NCBI RefSeq assembly: GCF_964355755.1
Contig: NC_092674.1
Span: forward strand, 23,710,001-23,774,000
Direction: 5' to 3'
Length of the DNA stretch: 64,000 bases
DNA from: Antedon mediterranea
Taxonomy: Eukaryota > Echinodermata > Crinoidea > Comatulida > Antedonidae
Shown: positions 33,801 to 47,100 of the stretch, one piece after another
Layout: each line of letters begins with the position of its first letter
Numbering within the stretch: position 1 is the stretch's first letter
Program-made: the position numbers and the translations under genes
Notes under the pieces: model-generated
The model's database searches: none
Seen by the model: the letters and a program-made list of their open reading frames with translations, nothing else
What the model was told of the DNA's origin: nothing

Positions 33801-34485
33801 TGACGTCATTACAGCTTCTTTCGCTAGTGTACCCCGAGTATTGCATTCGTGCTTGTTCAAGCTGTGTGAGATGTGAGCTGATTTCTTACGGTATGTTGTG
33901 TGTGATGATTTTGTGAATTAACCTAGTAGGCTACTTACCGTCCAGAAGCTGTGTAATCACAATATGTAACTATAAAAAGGAGGACAAACAATTAATTATA
34001 TGTGTGTGCATAAAAATTGTAAGAATTAATTTTTTCATTTCTCAATCTCATAATACAAGGTAGAGGGGAGGGCCTAAATCACACTGCAGTATTATTTATT
34101 ACATGATACCACAAGAAATTCCATTATAGTGTTCACTAGGGCTATATCAATCAATATTCCAAAAAGTATGTTAGTTTTTTGCAAAGATTCGGCCGTTGCG
34201 AAGTGACTAAAATAACAGTATGGCGATATGGGGCGAACCGACTTTACCTGTACGTTGCCCAAATGGTCCAGAAAACGACGTGTTGTTGCCCAATACATTT
34301 TCGTCAATGTATTTTAGCAGCAATTTTGAATCAGATTTCTTACTACTTTTAAGCTTTTTCGTAACTAATTGTTCAATTGTATTATTTGGTATTTCATAAA
34401 ACGTTCTATATCCATGCGTTAGTGTTTCTTGCACATTTTCGTCAATGTTTTTGTTGCACTTCTTCGTACTTATGGAGGCTGCCAT
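19752..34485 (-). CDS. Class V aminotransferase (cysteine desulfurase-like)-TtcA PP-loop fusion
   Basis: Predicted 1153-residue protein; phase closes across 25 exons: 34248-34485, 33939-33969, 32070-32186, 30740-30857, 30194-30259, 29606-29671, 28976-29117, 28355-28391, 27936-28086, 27085-27195, 26816-26862, 25929-26133, 25316-25377, 25076-25135, 24493-24604, 24205-24363, 24049-24093, 22733-23686, 22289-22411, 21872-21989, 21496-21646, 21325-21387, 20894-20966, 20536-20589, 19752-19910. Residues about 60-610 are a fold-type I PLP enzyme: [16 protein letters not shown], Schiff-base Lys288 in LSPHKFVGG, and [11 protein letters not shown] near 438, where desulfurases carry the catalytic Cys. Residues about 620-890 are a polar, disordered linker. 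Residues 908-1153 are TtcA-like: ATP loop SGGKDS (926-931), CSFC (1003-1006) and CPAC (1093-1096) as iron-sulfur ligands, [17 protein letters not shown]. Inference: it removes sulfur from cysteine and thiolates tRNA in one chain. Intron 20 has a GC donor. ATG at 34485 (aaagATGG). No targeting peptide is obvious. Confidence 0.9.
20324..20455. mobile_element. MITE family A copy (intron 24)
   Basis: Diverged palindromic element with agctctatctacattatcaa at the left and an inverted relative (aatagtgtaaagcttt) at the right. It shares the central atatgga...gacgtcatat block with other family A copies. Confidence 0.65.
20657..20780. repeat. Family D foldback repeat
   Basis: Begins acagtagaactcctattcaa and ends with the inverted tgaatagggctctactgta. 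Relatives with ctattaaagggg and aaggtgtcc are at about 27250-27440, 45300-45410, 49350-49480 and 52150-52400. Probable MITE family. Confidence 0.6.
21096..21284. mobile_element. MITE family C, copy 2 (intron 22)
   Basis: TTAA at both ends; inverted termini aaggccaattaacacag and ctgtgtaaattggcctt. The middle (taacggtaacag, gaatctatgttatt) is shared with the other family C copies. Confidence 0.8.
22475..22720. mobile_element. MITE family A joined to a SINE 3' part (intron 18)
   Basis: Left half of a family A MITE (ctgtctacactatcaatcta at about 22480) runs to about 22567, then changes into sequence matching the SINE at 39629-39939 from ggcaagacacttac to about 22720 (ctctctccactcaggtgta, cccatacgtgtttgat, gtgaagcgctt). 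The SINE head and the MITE right end are missing. Confidence 0.6.
25560..25939. repeat. 19-bp minisatellite made of splice-donor units
   Basis: Exactly 20 contiguous copies of a 19-bp unit, consensus gtacatacctgagcatatg on the plus strand, with no spacers. On the minus strand each unit reads catatgctcag|gtatgtac or catatgctcat|gtaagtac, a 5' splice-site-like sequence. The last unit (25921-25939) overlaps the final 11 bases of exon 12 of the fusion gene and its real donor, so the array was made by duplicating the exon-intron junction. Seven units carry the gtacttac (GTAAGT) version followed by a, and the first carries it followed by c. Confidence 0.97.
26242..26420. mobile_element. Foldback MITE (intron 11)
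   Basis: Two arms of about 70-80 bases: the left has gttctggtccg, gacaaatcaaa and acgtcaatgttt, the right has their inverted complements (aaacattgacgt, tttgatttgtcggcg, cgaaccagaacc). Ends ttcacact / agatgtgtga. Non-coding. Confidence 0.75.
27250..27440. repeat. Family D repeat (intron 9)
   Basis: Starts acagtagaactcttttaaag, contains aataggggtgtgaattg and tagtgttaagatatattt, and ends tctcaaatgaagggttgt. Diverged copy of the 20657-20780 family. Confidence 0.5.
27528..27910. mobile_element. MITE family A copy with insertions (intron 9)
   Basis: Outer ends agctctgcctacacta and gatagtgtagacagagcttt match family A. The middle is interrupted by about 200 bp of unrelated AT-rich DNA and an (AT)n run at about 27778-27814, followed by two atatttggg blocks typical of the family. 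Confidence 0.65.
27778..27814. repeat. (AT)n microsatellite
   Basis: Uninterrupted alternating AT of about 36 bases inside a family A MITE. Confidence 0.95.
28163..28311 (+). mobile_element. Intact MITE family A copy (intron 8)
   Basis: 149 bp, TTAA at both ends, with inverted termini agctctgtctacactatcaa / ttgatagtgtagacagagct. It is among the best-preserved members of the family. It lies 43 bp from exon 8 of the fusion gene, opposite in orientation to the copy at 28426-28577. Confidence 0.9.
28426..28577 (-). mobile_element. Intact MITE family A copy (intron 7)
   Basis: TTAA-started element with the same inverted termini. Its reverse complement aligns along its whole length with 28163-28311, so the two copies form an inverted pair around the 37-nt exon 8 (28355-28391). 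Confidence 0.9.
31560..31680. repeat. ~61-bp tandem duplication (intron 3)
   Basis: Two copies of a unit with acacacacaaaccaaacag, atcaacatacttgg and aattttcaatttggcc, preceded by a short (AAAC)n run. Confidence 0.9.
32232..33203. repeat. ~24-bp minisatellite (intron 2)
   Basis: Several dozen copies of a unit close to gttgtgtgagctgattttta plus aata(a), with a higher-order pattern of variant units (agctcattttttaagttgt; agtcgcgtgatgagctgat) recurring in blocks of about 135-165 bp. It degenerates after 33140. Confidence 0.95.
33207..33840. mobile_element. TIR-bounded element with duplicated left end
   Basis: The 12-bp tactcggggtac occurs at 33207 and again at 33512; its exact inverted complement gtaccccgagta is at 33829-33840. 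About 85 bp after each left end are duplicated (gagtctaggact, actattgagtaaaaagtgc). A tRNA-like sequence lies between the two left ends. It looks like a nested or compound non-autonomous element in intron 2 of the fusion gene. Confidence 0.5.
33370..33440 (+). tRNA. tRNA-Val(AAC)-like sequence, probably degenerate
   Basis: The 71-base sequence closely resembles animal tRNA-Val(AAC). Acceptor GGTTTC/GAAACC, A-box-like tagtgtagtgg, a perfect 5-bp anticodon stem TCTGC/GCAGA around loop TTAACAC (anticodon AAC), and B-box-like GGTTCGAGCC. A T-run follows at 33442-33446, suitable for Pol III termination. The D-stem and T-stem contain mismatches and the T-arm is one base short, so it may be a pseudogene or the head of a tRNA-derived repeat. 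Confidence 0.5.
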
Positions 34486-35234
34486 CTTTAAATTGATGAG
34501 CGCCACCAACGGCTTTCAAGAAAAGCGATGGTGGCGTACTGCTGCTGCAACTTAATTTTACAGTGAGCTGTAAGCCGAAAGCTAGAAGGCGCACTACAGA
34601 CTGAAAAGGGATTCCAGCTCCCAACACAGGCAGGTACACAGGAGGGGAACCAACAAGATGGCGGCCGTAAATGTGTTCAAAAACATTATAAAAAATATTA
34701 ATCTAATGTAATACATTAAGACCATAAATTACAACACATATTCTTGTAAAAGAACAGTGAAGTTTTTATAAAATTTAAATTTGGCCTAATTATTGTTAAT
34801 CGAAATAGAATGAATAAGAATAAGATAAATCTTTACTGTCATTTCATTTATTTATTCGACCAACAAAACATATACCCCTTTCACACCAAAAGCAAAACTC
34901 CGGAGACACCCCGGAGTTGACGCCCCGCTGGTTTGCCAGCAGTCAGCAGCAAAGATACTATAGCGCCACGCTATACGATCTTTGGTCAGCAGTCCCAGAA
35001 CACAACAAGGCGTTCGCGTTTATACGCTTAGCGCGCTGCGTTGAGTATCGTTCTCACGCGCAGATAGGCTCAACACAGGCGTAGTAGTGCGTACTGCGTA
35101 GGGCATATCTGATTGGTCGATTGCAGCCGCCATCTTGTTGGTTCCCTCTACATGGAGAATCACTTCCTGAACTGCTATAACACTACAGATTGCTATCCAG
35201 CCTTCGGCTATTACAAATCACTTATTTTAGCAAA
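34486..35234. promoter_or_regulatory. Divergent promoter, fusion gene and RBX1
   Basis: The two start codons face away from each other across 749 bp, which is less AT-rich than its surroundings and has several CpGs (e.g. gcgttcgcgt, cttagcgcgctgcg). A 21-bp perfect inverted repeat at 34645-34665 and 35126-35146 contains aagatggcggc, the core bound by YY1 in animals, pointing inward from both ends. A shared promoter is an inference from arrangement and motif. Confidence 0.65.
34645..35146. repeat. 21-bp inverted repeat pair with YY1-type cores
   Basis: Arms at 34645-34665 and 35126-35146 are exact reverse complements. The core is aagatggcggc on the plus strand in the left arm and on the minus strand in the right arm; similarity beyond the arms is weak. 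Confidence 0.9.
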
Positions 35235-38622
<3,388 letters not shown>

Positions 38623-39040
38623 TATTTATTTTACTTACTACTACTTCAAACATTATCCTGTGAATACAAATGAAGAATATGGCCAAGACAGCTATAGGTT
38701 TCTACACAATGGAGTGACCAACTTCAGAACTAAATTTAATATAGTATGCCATGGTGTATAGTATGGCATTTCAGATGGACAAACTTGTCTTATTAAAGAG
38801 AATAAACATACAATACAAATTTGTTATACTATCAACTCTCCCCAAAAATGGGCTCATTCTCTTCAACTCTGTAAATTGTTTTCAGAAAAACAGACTACAA
38901 AGTCTGGCTGGGACTACAAGTCTGTCCGAAGGTTGATTGGTAGGGTTGAGTCTATTGTTGTTCTAGTTTACTTACTGCTAAATACATTTGTAGCTGAAAT
39001 ATTGTTTTTGTGCATAATAAAAGGATTGTAAAAAAAGTAT
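38623..39040 (+). other. RBX1 3' UTR
   Basis: Sequence after the TAA stop up to the first canonical AATAAA at 39016-39021, followed by an A-rich stretch. Ends inferred. Confidence 0.6.
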
Positions 39041-39549
39041 ACTAGTGTTTTAATTAATTGCATCTACGCTATATTTAATTTATGTTTAACCCCAAGATAG
39101 GCAGACACAATGCAAAAACTGTTGTCTACATAACCATCTCAGTTTTTTGAAAAATATTTTCAACTGATTTTTGTATAGACTATCTGTATATAATTTTTTA
39201 AGAGAAACGACTTTTCGACTTGTTTTCGACAAAAACAAAACGTCGCACATGCACGTATTCCTGAATGGTTTAATGTAAAGAAATATATACAGACACTCAG
39301 ATGTTTTGTGATAGGTAGATTTGATAACCTTTTATTTGGACAATACAATATTGTTCAGATATCGACTAAATTAAGATATTTAAATCAAAATCTTTCCATT
39401 TCGCGGTTACAACACCCTTAAAACTTTGGCGATCAAACCCTCTAGCAAAGTTTAAAAGATTTTTATGTCGACAGACTACACATTATTCAAGTGTTTTATT
39501 TATTTTGTTCAAATCGTTGCGCATTGACTGTATTAAAGGTTTCTTTGCC

Positions 39550-40026
39550 TTAAGCTCTGTCTACACTATCAAACTTTGTGACAACAAAAATGTGATGTGC
39601 TCATAATATATACAGTATGGATATGATCACGTGTGGCGCAGTGTGTTGGACGTTGGACTACCGATCGTCAGACCTAGGTTCGAATCCAACTCTCGCCGCA
39701 TTGCTTGTATCCGTAGGCAAGATACTTTACTTACGTTGCCTCTCTCCACCCAGGTGTATAAATGGGTACCCAGTTAGATCTAGACACAACTTTGCGCTGG
39801 TTACCGGCTGCATTATGGGAGTATGTTTCCATACGTGTTTGATCCCAAAAAATACTGGGGTAATAATCCTTGTAAAGCGCCTTTGAGCATGATTACTCAT
39901 GAAAAGGGCGCTATATAAATGTGGTATTATTATTATTATCACTACCGTATTTGGGTATATCACTACCATATTTGGGCACATCACATTTTTTGGTCAAACT
40001 AGTTTGATAGTGTAGACAGACCATTA
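39550..40026. mobile_element. MITE family A copy interrupted by a SINE
   Basis: Left end ttaagctctgtctacacta at 39550, right end agtttgatagtgtagacaga near 40021. Removing 39629-39939 leaves a normal family A element, so the SINE landed in a pre-existing MITE. Confidence 0.85.
39629..39939 (+). mobile_element. tRNA-derived SINE
   Basis: Head gtggcgcagtgtgttggacg (A-box-like) and ggttcgaatccaa (B box), then a body with ctctctccacccaggtgta, gcgctggttaccgg, catacgtgtttgat and aaagcgcctttgagcatg, ending gcgctatataaatgtgg plus (TAT)n. The 3' part recurs at 22568-22720. No coding capacity; depends on LINE machinery. Confidence 0.85.
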
Positions 40027-40735
40027 ATCCTTATCAAAATATTTGTCTTTTTGTCAACTAAAAATAAGTAAATGTGAGCATGATCATTCAAAATATGTTC
40101 TATCAAACACAAAATGAAAATAACACAGAACCAACACAAATAATATAATCATTTTGAAATTTATTTAGTAGGCCTAATTCCTAGCAATGATAAAACATTA
40201 ATAAAGTAAAATTATCTATTCCTTGGGAAAGATTATTAAGGCAACAATTAATACATGGTGTACATATTATATTTCTCCCGCCAGAAATCATAAAATGATT
40301 TTATATAACTTTTTAATTAAAGGGGGAATAATTACAGTATATTCTATAATCACAAAGAAAAACGCAAAAAGGGAGCAAAAGAGTAAATGCATTTTAAAAT
40401 TCTACAAGAAGTTCCGCAAGAACGAACAGTGGAAGACAACACTCCAACTTCTAAAATTTGCTTAACATGTTACAATGCTACTGGTAAATCTGTACTTTTT
40501 ACATAAAATATACACACATTATCCGTAACCCAATGACAACTTTGAAAATAGTGGACATTTCACTACTATAAATGTAAAATTATTCTAGTTGCACCAACAA
40601 GAATTATTTAGGTTAATATAATAATTGTTTCGTATTTTCTCAAAACCAACCTCACACCCGTCCCCTTATTTAATACTCAATTTTGGGGGGTAGAAGCTTA
40701 GATCCAGAGGTCGTATTCACCATTCACATTTAGAC

Positions 40736-40955
40736 TAAAGGACAATTTACACAGACAGTAAGTGGAAAACCGCGTAGCTTGTCCCACACAGAATCTCTTT
40801 TTATCCTGAGCGGGTTTCCTCTCAATCGCCTGTCTTTGAATTTGAATTTTTTTGTCCGCACTATGTTTTGTGTAAATGGTCATAAAAAATAACATAGATT
40901 CTATACTTTGTTTTACCGCTTACTGTTACTGCTTGTCTGTGTAAATTCACCTTAA
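40736..40955. mobile_element. MITE family C, copy 3
   Basis: Inverted ends aaaggacaatttacacagac and gtctgtgtaaattcacctt; inner block ttgtgtaaatggtcat...aacatagattctata shared with the other copies. Confidence 0.8.
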
Positions 40956-43440
40956 TGGAAATACTTGCACTTACAAAATTAAGTTAAGGGATCTTCTTAA
41001 ACATTTACTGAAGTCACCTACTAAGTATTTAAGGGAAATATCTCACTTGAGTGTGATTGGTGAACCAAGGGCATTTAGCGCACAACGATTACGAATTTGG
41101 TGGATCCCAAGCCAACATTTAAGTACCCAATTTGCATATTTGCCATAAACTGACAGCTATAAAAGAACAAGACCTTATAATATATCTGCATTTATGCGGA
41201 CATTCTACATTAGTTATTTCTAATAATATGTGGAAACCATGGAAACTATACACAAACATTTGTTTTTTTTTTCTCCTGAAAACATAATATTTGGAAATTT
41301 TAAACCCAAAACCATTATAGTTTGTAGAAATTGATGCCTCTATCAATTTTGCAATTTTTTTTTTTTTCCATTTTTACTTAGAGGAATTTTTCATTATATA
41401 ATTACAGTTTAACAAAAACCTCTAGTTTTTTATATTTTTTTCATTAATTTATACAAACATAAAATATTAAGTTTATTCGGTTTAATTCACCATTTCTTGG
41501 GTGAAGTTGTAACACATATTTCTATGTGGCGTTCCGTTTTTTTTTTCCAATTTTCAAAAATTATAATGAAAATTCTGATCATTATAGCATGTAACTTAAC
41601 ATACATCATTATCGACCTCAAATTTAAACTTCGACCTTGAATTTAAACTTCAACCTTGAATTTAACCTTTGAACTTAAGTCTAATTTAGTCTTAATAATA
41701 AAACAATCCTTTACTGTTACACTTTGTATGTAATTACTACATGATTAAGAAATAATAAAAATATACAAATCAAAAACACACAGGTAAACAAGACAACCAC
41801 ATTTTTTTCCATCAAAATTTTGATTGCAACAGAAAATAAAATTAACAGTAATTTCAGAATTTAAGTATTCAACAAGTAACCCTAAAGTTTAATTAAGAAA
41901 TCAGATTAATCGTTATCGTACAAACATGCTGAGTTAAGTTAATATAACCGGTTACATTTACTTACTGTATTTAAAATTTAAATTCACTTCACAGAAAACA
42001 AAGAGAAGGAGAAACAAAAAATATGACCAATAATATCAAATCTTCTAATTATCATAATATTGTATTTATATACACCAAAAATAAATCAGATATAAATATA
42101 TTGTTAGGCTAACGATGTTTTAAAATGAATAATACATAATTAATAACCATGCAATCATTTAGAATTGCAGCATCCAAGATAAACGATGATAGACTGTTCA
42201 CACCTAACGTAGTAGCTTAACTAAAATCCTTAACTTATATTAATGCAACAATTAACATTGTTTACTACCTCAAAGTATGTCCTGCCGTTTTTAGCTTTGC
42301 ATTTGTGCTTACAAACGTGCAACGACTCACCTCCAATTGGTTGTGCAATTATTTTTTTTTTCCGCAAAAAGTACAAAGAACTAGAATTTGTATCAGGAAG
42401 AGATTTTGAAAATGGAACTGTATGTGCGAGAATAATCTGGCACTTTCAAATACACAAATAAGTTCGCCTAGTGGAAAACAGGCTTTAGACTATATTTTGT
42501 ATTTTGTGCTTGCACATGACCCCATGGGGGCCAAATTAACATCAATGTCTATTTTATTTGAATTTATCAAGCTATATATGGGTACAGTACTGTTAGTTGG
42601 ATTGGGGAATGTACTGAACTGGTTTTCTAAGCTAAGAGCCTGTGTTTTTCTTGATATGCATTTTTAATCTATTATAGCATTTTACATTTGACTATATAAA
42701 AGGATTTACTGAGTTTTTAAATTAAAACACATGAAAAAAACTATTTTTTAATACTACAACAAAGTAGATTATGAAGGCATGAACATTTTCATTCATAATA
42801 ATTTTAAAATTAACCAATTTATAGGTGTACAGTTTTAAAGTATTTTAAAAATGTTACTTCTTACAATTTAACAATTAGATGGACTCTGGATGGTTTTATA
42901 AAGTTAATTTTTTTGGTAAAAACCAAATAAAAGTTCAGAATTTTACAATTTTCAAACAGAAATCACAAATTACAAAAACAGTCAAAACCGTTTTGGAAGT
43001 TTCATCATTGTAACACCAAGCCTACTGTGGAATTGTTGAGTGTACCTATTCTACATTGACTGCACCTTTAAATTGATATATTATTTTACACAATATTATT
43101 ATTATATTATTTAACACATTAATTAGCACAAGAGGTGAATACTGATAATCGCTTTTTGAATTATATGGAAATGATAATATTTTCCTGAAAGATTTTCGGA
43201 CTTAAAATAAATGCATACGGTCTCAATACAACACCTTTTTAAGATATCAAGGCATAACCTGCTGTTGTAAGAATGCTTTATATGCATCAGCGCACAAAGC
43301 ATTGTATGTAAATGAAGAATTGCTAGCAATTTACACCTCGTCTATCTCAAAGCATTACTAAAAGCAGATGATTAAAAACAAGTTGCATTTATCCGTCACG
43401 TACACATACATGCGATTAATGTTTTAATCTATCACAATTT

Positions 43441-43764
43441 GTCATCGGTTGAATTTTATGATTTGATGACAAAAGCATAGTCTAGTGGTAGTGATGCAAG
43501 CGCTATTTACTGTACCAATTGATTGATATTTCAAAAATTTATCACAGACCAAACCGCACCGCTATACAATCTGGACTTTTTACATCTCGACTCATCCAAG
43601 TCGTCATCGGTTGAATTTTATGATTTGATGACAAAAGCATAGTCTAGTGGTAGTGATGTAAGCGCTATTTACTGTACTAATTGATTGATTTTTCAAAAAT
43701 TAATCACAGACCAAACCGCACCGCTATACAATCTGGGCTTTTTACATCTCGACTCATCCAGTTG
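43441..43764. repeat. 162-bp tandem duplication
   Basis: Two nearly identical units begin gtcatcggttgaattttatg at 43441 and 43603 and end with acatctcgactcatcca. Few substitutions, so recent. Confidence 0.93.
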
Positions 43765-44164
43765 GTACAACTTTGGCCATCACACCTGCCGCAATATATC
43801 CACATCCTTGGGACGTGATCAGATATATTCGTTTTATATCTTTTAACGAAGGCAATCGGTCATGGCTGATGAATATGACAAACACGCAAGAAAATTCCAT
43901 TATTGTTGGAAAAATGATCGAATAAATTTCATTTGTTGTATCATTATCAGAAGAACAACCACCAATCAAATCTCTCTCCACTTGCATCGCAATGTTGAAT
44001 TCCAATTTACAATCCCAGCAGAGGGGGTAAGTAAGCCATACTGATTAACTTTCAAACCACATCTGAGATGCTTTCAAGTGGAACGCCCTCAGTGTTTGGT
44101 AACAAGCAGAATATTGACCCTCAATTAATTGTTTTCAACACTCCTCATTGCTTTTATCTTCTCT

Positions 44165-47100
44165 TCATTGTTTCGACTCCCTCTTGTCGCTGCTTGTCTT
44201 TGTATCAGATCCTTTTGTGGCTTGGTTATTGTTCCCAGTTGCTTTTGATTTCTTCTCATCTTTCTTGTTTGGCTTGCTGGCTGGTTTGTCAGTGACACTT
44301 CCTCCCTCTGCTCCTTTTACTTCATCATCAACCTGTCAAAAAATTAATGCAGATTTGCTTTTAAACTCATAGTAGTGAATTATAAATAAAATGTATTACA
44401 AATGCCATAACATTGGCTCACTCGCTCCATGGTTCTGGCGGTAGAACGAGTAGAAAAGGCCTATAAACCGTAGGTCCTGTGCTCATGTGCAGAACCTAGT
44501 ACATCTGTCGAGACGAGTAGGGGCTTACCCTGGTGTACTCACAGCCACACATAGCCACTCATCATGAGTCATCATTAGGGAGCCGCACATCCTTCATGCG
44601 ACAGTGGGTTAGGGTCGTAGCCGGCATGAGAAATGAATAAAATGAAAATGAAATTAAATAAATTTAACAGTACAAAAGCAGTTTCTTATCTTAAAAGTAA
44701 GATCTTTACTTACATCAACTTTGAAATCTTCTAATTTTTTGTAGCTCTTCAATGCACCCTGTAACTTAGGATTAATCTGCAACTGTCGCTGGCGAGAGTA
44801 CTTCAGGTACGCCCAGAATTTTTCTAATCCATATAGTTGGCCTGAGGCAAAAATGAACAAAATGAAATTGAAAAAAAAAAGATTTACATTAGTATACAGT
44901 ACGACAGGAAAACATTATTAGGGGGACACCACTAATAAGGAATATACAGCCTTCTTTAATTACATTTCGTGTTTTTTTTTAATAATGTAAATTCAACATA
45001 CCTGCTTCGTAGTCTCTAAGCGTTTCCTCTTGAAAATCACTAAAGATTTCTTGCCTGAACTTAACCTCTAGGCCATAGCTGTAGTATCGGAACAAGCACT
45101 CTAGTCCATAGCGGTAGCCATGTCGACCATCTTCCACAGCCAAATTGCGGAACTCCTGGTACATTTTGCGGTTGAAGTTTTGTCGCAGGAAGAACGACCA
45201 GAATCTAAACAGCGTGTTCATCTCTTGCGATTTGCCGATACCAAGTTTCTTTCGATCTGTAATCAAAATAGAGAATTAATAGAATTGAATGAGGTAGAAT
45301 TTCTAAGGCCCAATAAAGTGACCCTTAATAGGGGTTTGGTCTTAGTGTTAAAAATATATTTCCTCACATTCATTTTATAAGGTGTTTGCAAAACAGGGTG
45401 TCCCAAAGGGTTAGGGTTAGTTTTACTCTGTCCAGGATTCTATTTAATTCTGGCATGGAGCGGTCTCTCTAGACATTGTTTGCACAGCTAGTACTCAATC
45501 ACGATTTAAATCTATAGAAGGTTTTTGATGCGGTTATCCCTTTGTTGCTCAAAAAAGCTATACTGCAATTAGGTACAGCGTCAGAGCCAATTTGTGAAAA
45601 ATTTCAAATTTCAATAATGTAAATCAAATTCATACTACAGTAACAATTACCTTTCAGGCATTTCTGATGAAACTTATGATATGCATGTTGTGTAAAATTG
45701 TTGTCTTTTAGTAATTCATGAGACGGATGCTCAAATTTGGGAATAGTCAGCGGCGTGCCATAGCTACTACTTATTGGAGCACCTTCTGATGGAGAGCTGT
45801 AAAAACGAAGATGTTACAAGTTTAGATTTAAAAAAAAAACAAGGAGAATGGTTGGTGTGTTAAAATGCTAAAATCAGAAACTCCAAAAAAATTAGACGTT
45901 TTCACTATTCACATTTAGGCGAAGGGAAACACTTAAAATTGTCCTATGACTACCATTTTAATATAAGTGAAATACTTAATATTAGAAATATACCACTTAA
46001 GCTTGCTAACATTTCCATATACTTGGGGCCCCGTTTCCACAGCCAAAACAAACATTATTATTACTATTAGGTAATTAATTAAAAAATAAAGTGTGCATGA
46101 TCAGTCATTACCAAACAACCAAATGGCCAATCACAATGCAGCAATTTGTCCTTCAGGTCAAAGGTTAAAAATTCAATCTCATTTATCCAATTTAAATGAG
46201 ATGATTATCAGTTAGTTTTTCTCAAGCGGAATCGGTTAAATCCTGTTGCCACAGCTAGTTTGTCGGTTCGATTTTGACTGTGGAAACACAGCCTTAGTGT
46301 AAGTAAAATATCTATTGTCTGATTTCTTATCTTATTTTTACAGTGTGAATATGCGTTTTATTTACATACCTAGTTGAGGTAGTACGTGGCCTATGTTCTC
46401 TTGTGTCTAACACCCAACCCACGTGACTTTCAATGGGTGGGTTGTCACTATGTTTGGTCTTGCGCTTTCGAGGAGTCTGAAATATAAACATTATATATTA
46501 ATATTACTGTAGGGCAATATCAATTGATACCTGAATAAATTCATTTCAAATTTCCATATTACTAATTCCCAGTACTATTCACAGCCAAGTGGACTAGGAG
46601 TTGTTCTCATTGGCAAGTCAACCTATGTATATCTAAATGATAACTGGTACATGTAAATACTTTTTACTGTGTATTATTTTACTGCATACTAAAGTCAACT
46701 TTTTCAATACTGGACAACTTTGTGTATATACTTGTATTCAAAACAATATACTGTAGTACGTTACAACCTTTCAATAAATACAGACTCTTAAAAATATTTT
46801 TAAAAACACCATATAAAATACATAAAAAGATGAAATAGAGGATTGGGCTGTTGCTAAAGCGGCTAGTTCTGGATGGTAATTGTGATATTTGGTTCCTATC
46901 TCCCATGACTCTCAAAAGAATGGACTTTGCTGGCCTAATATATCTTGTTTTCCAGAAATTCTGGTATTCAGAGTGTAGAAGCGTTTGGCAAGTCTGGTTT
47001 CGGTCAAGTTTCCGGTTCCTGGAAGAGTTCAGTATTAGCGATTTTGACAATACTCCGAGAGTCAAGTATTGGCGAAGTCGACCACAAGTTTGTCACACAC

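Larger units (their letters stand above)
39041..44164. other. Intergenic, RBX1 to LARP1 (convergent), transposon-rich
   Basis: AT-rich. Holds a family A MITE with nested SINE (39550-40026), a family C MITE (40736-40955), a short ccttgaatttaaactt repeat at about 41615-41675 and a 162-bp tandem duplication (43441-43764). The part next to 44164 should be LARP1 3' UTR; I could not fix its poly(A) site. Open frames here are not gene-like. Confidence 0.55.

Noticed and set aside
34486-34509. N-terminal extension of the fusion protein
   Set aside because: It would need a TTG start; ATG at 34485 has good context and gives the natural start.
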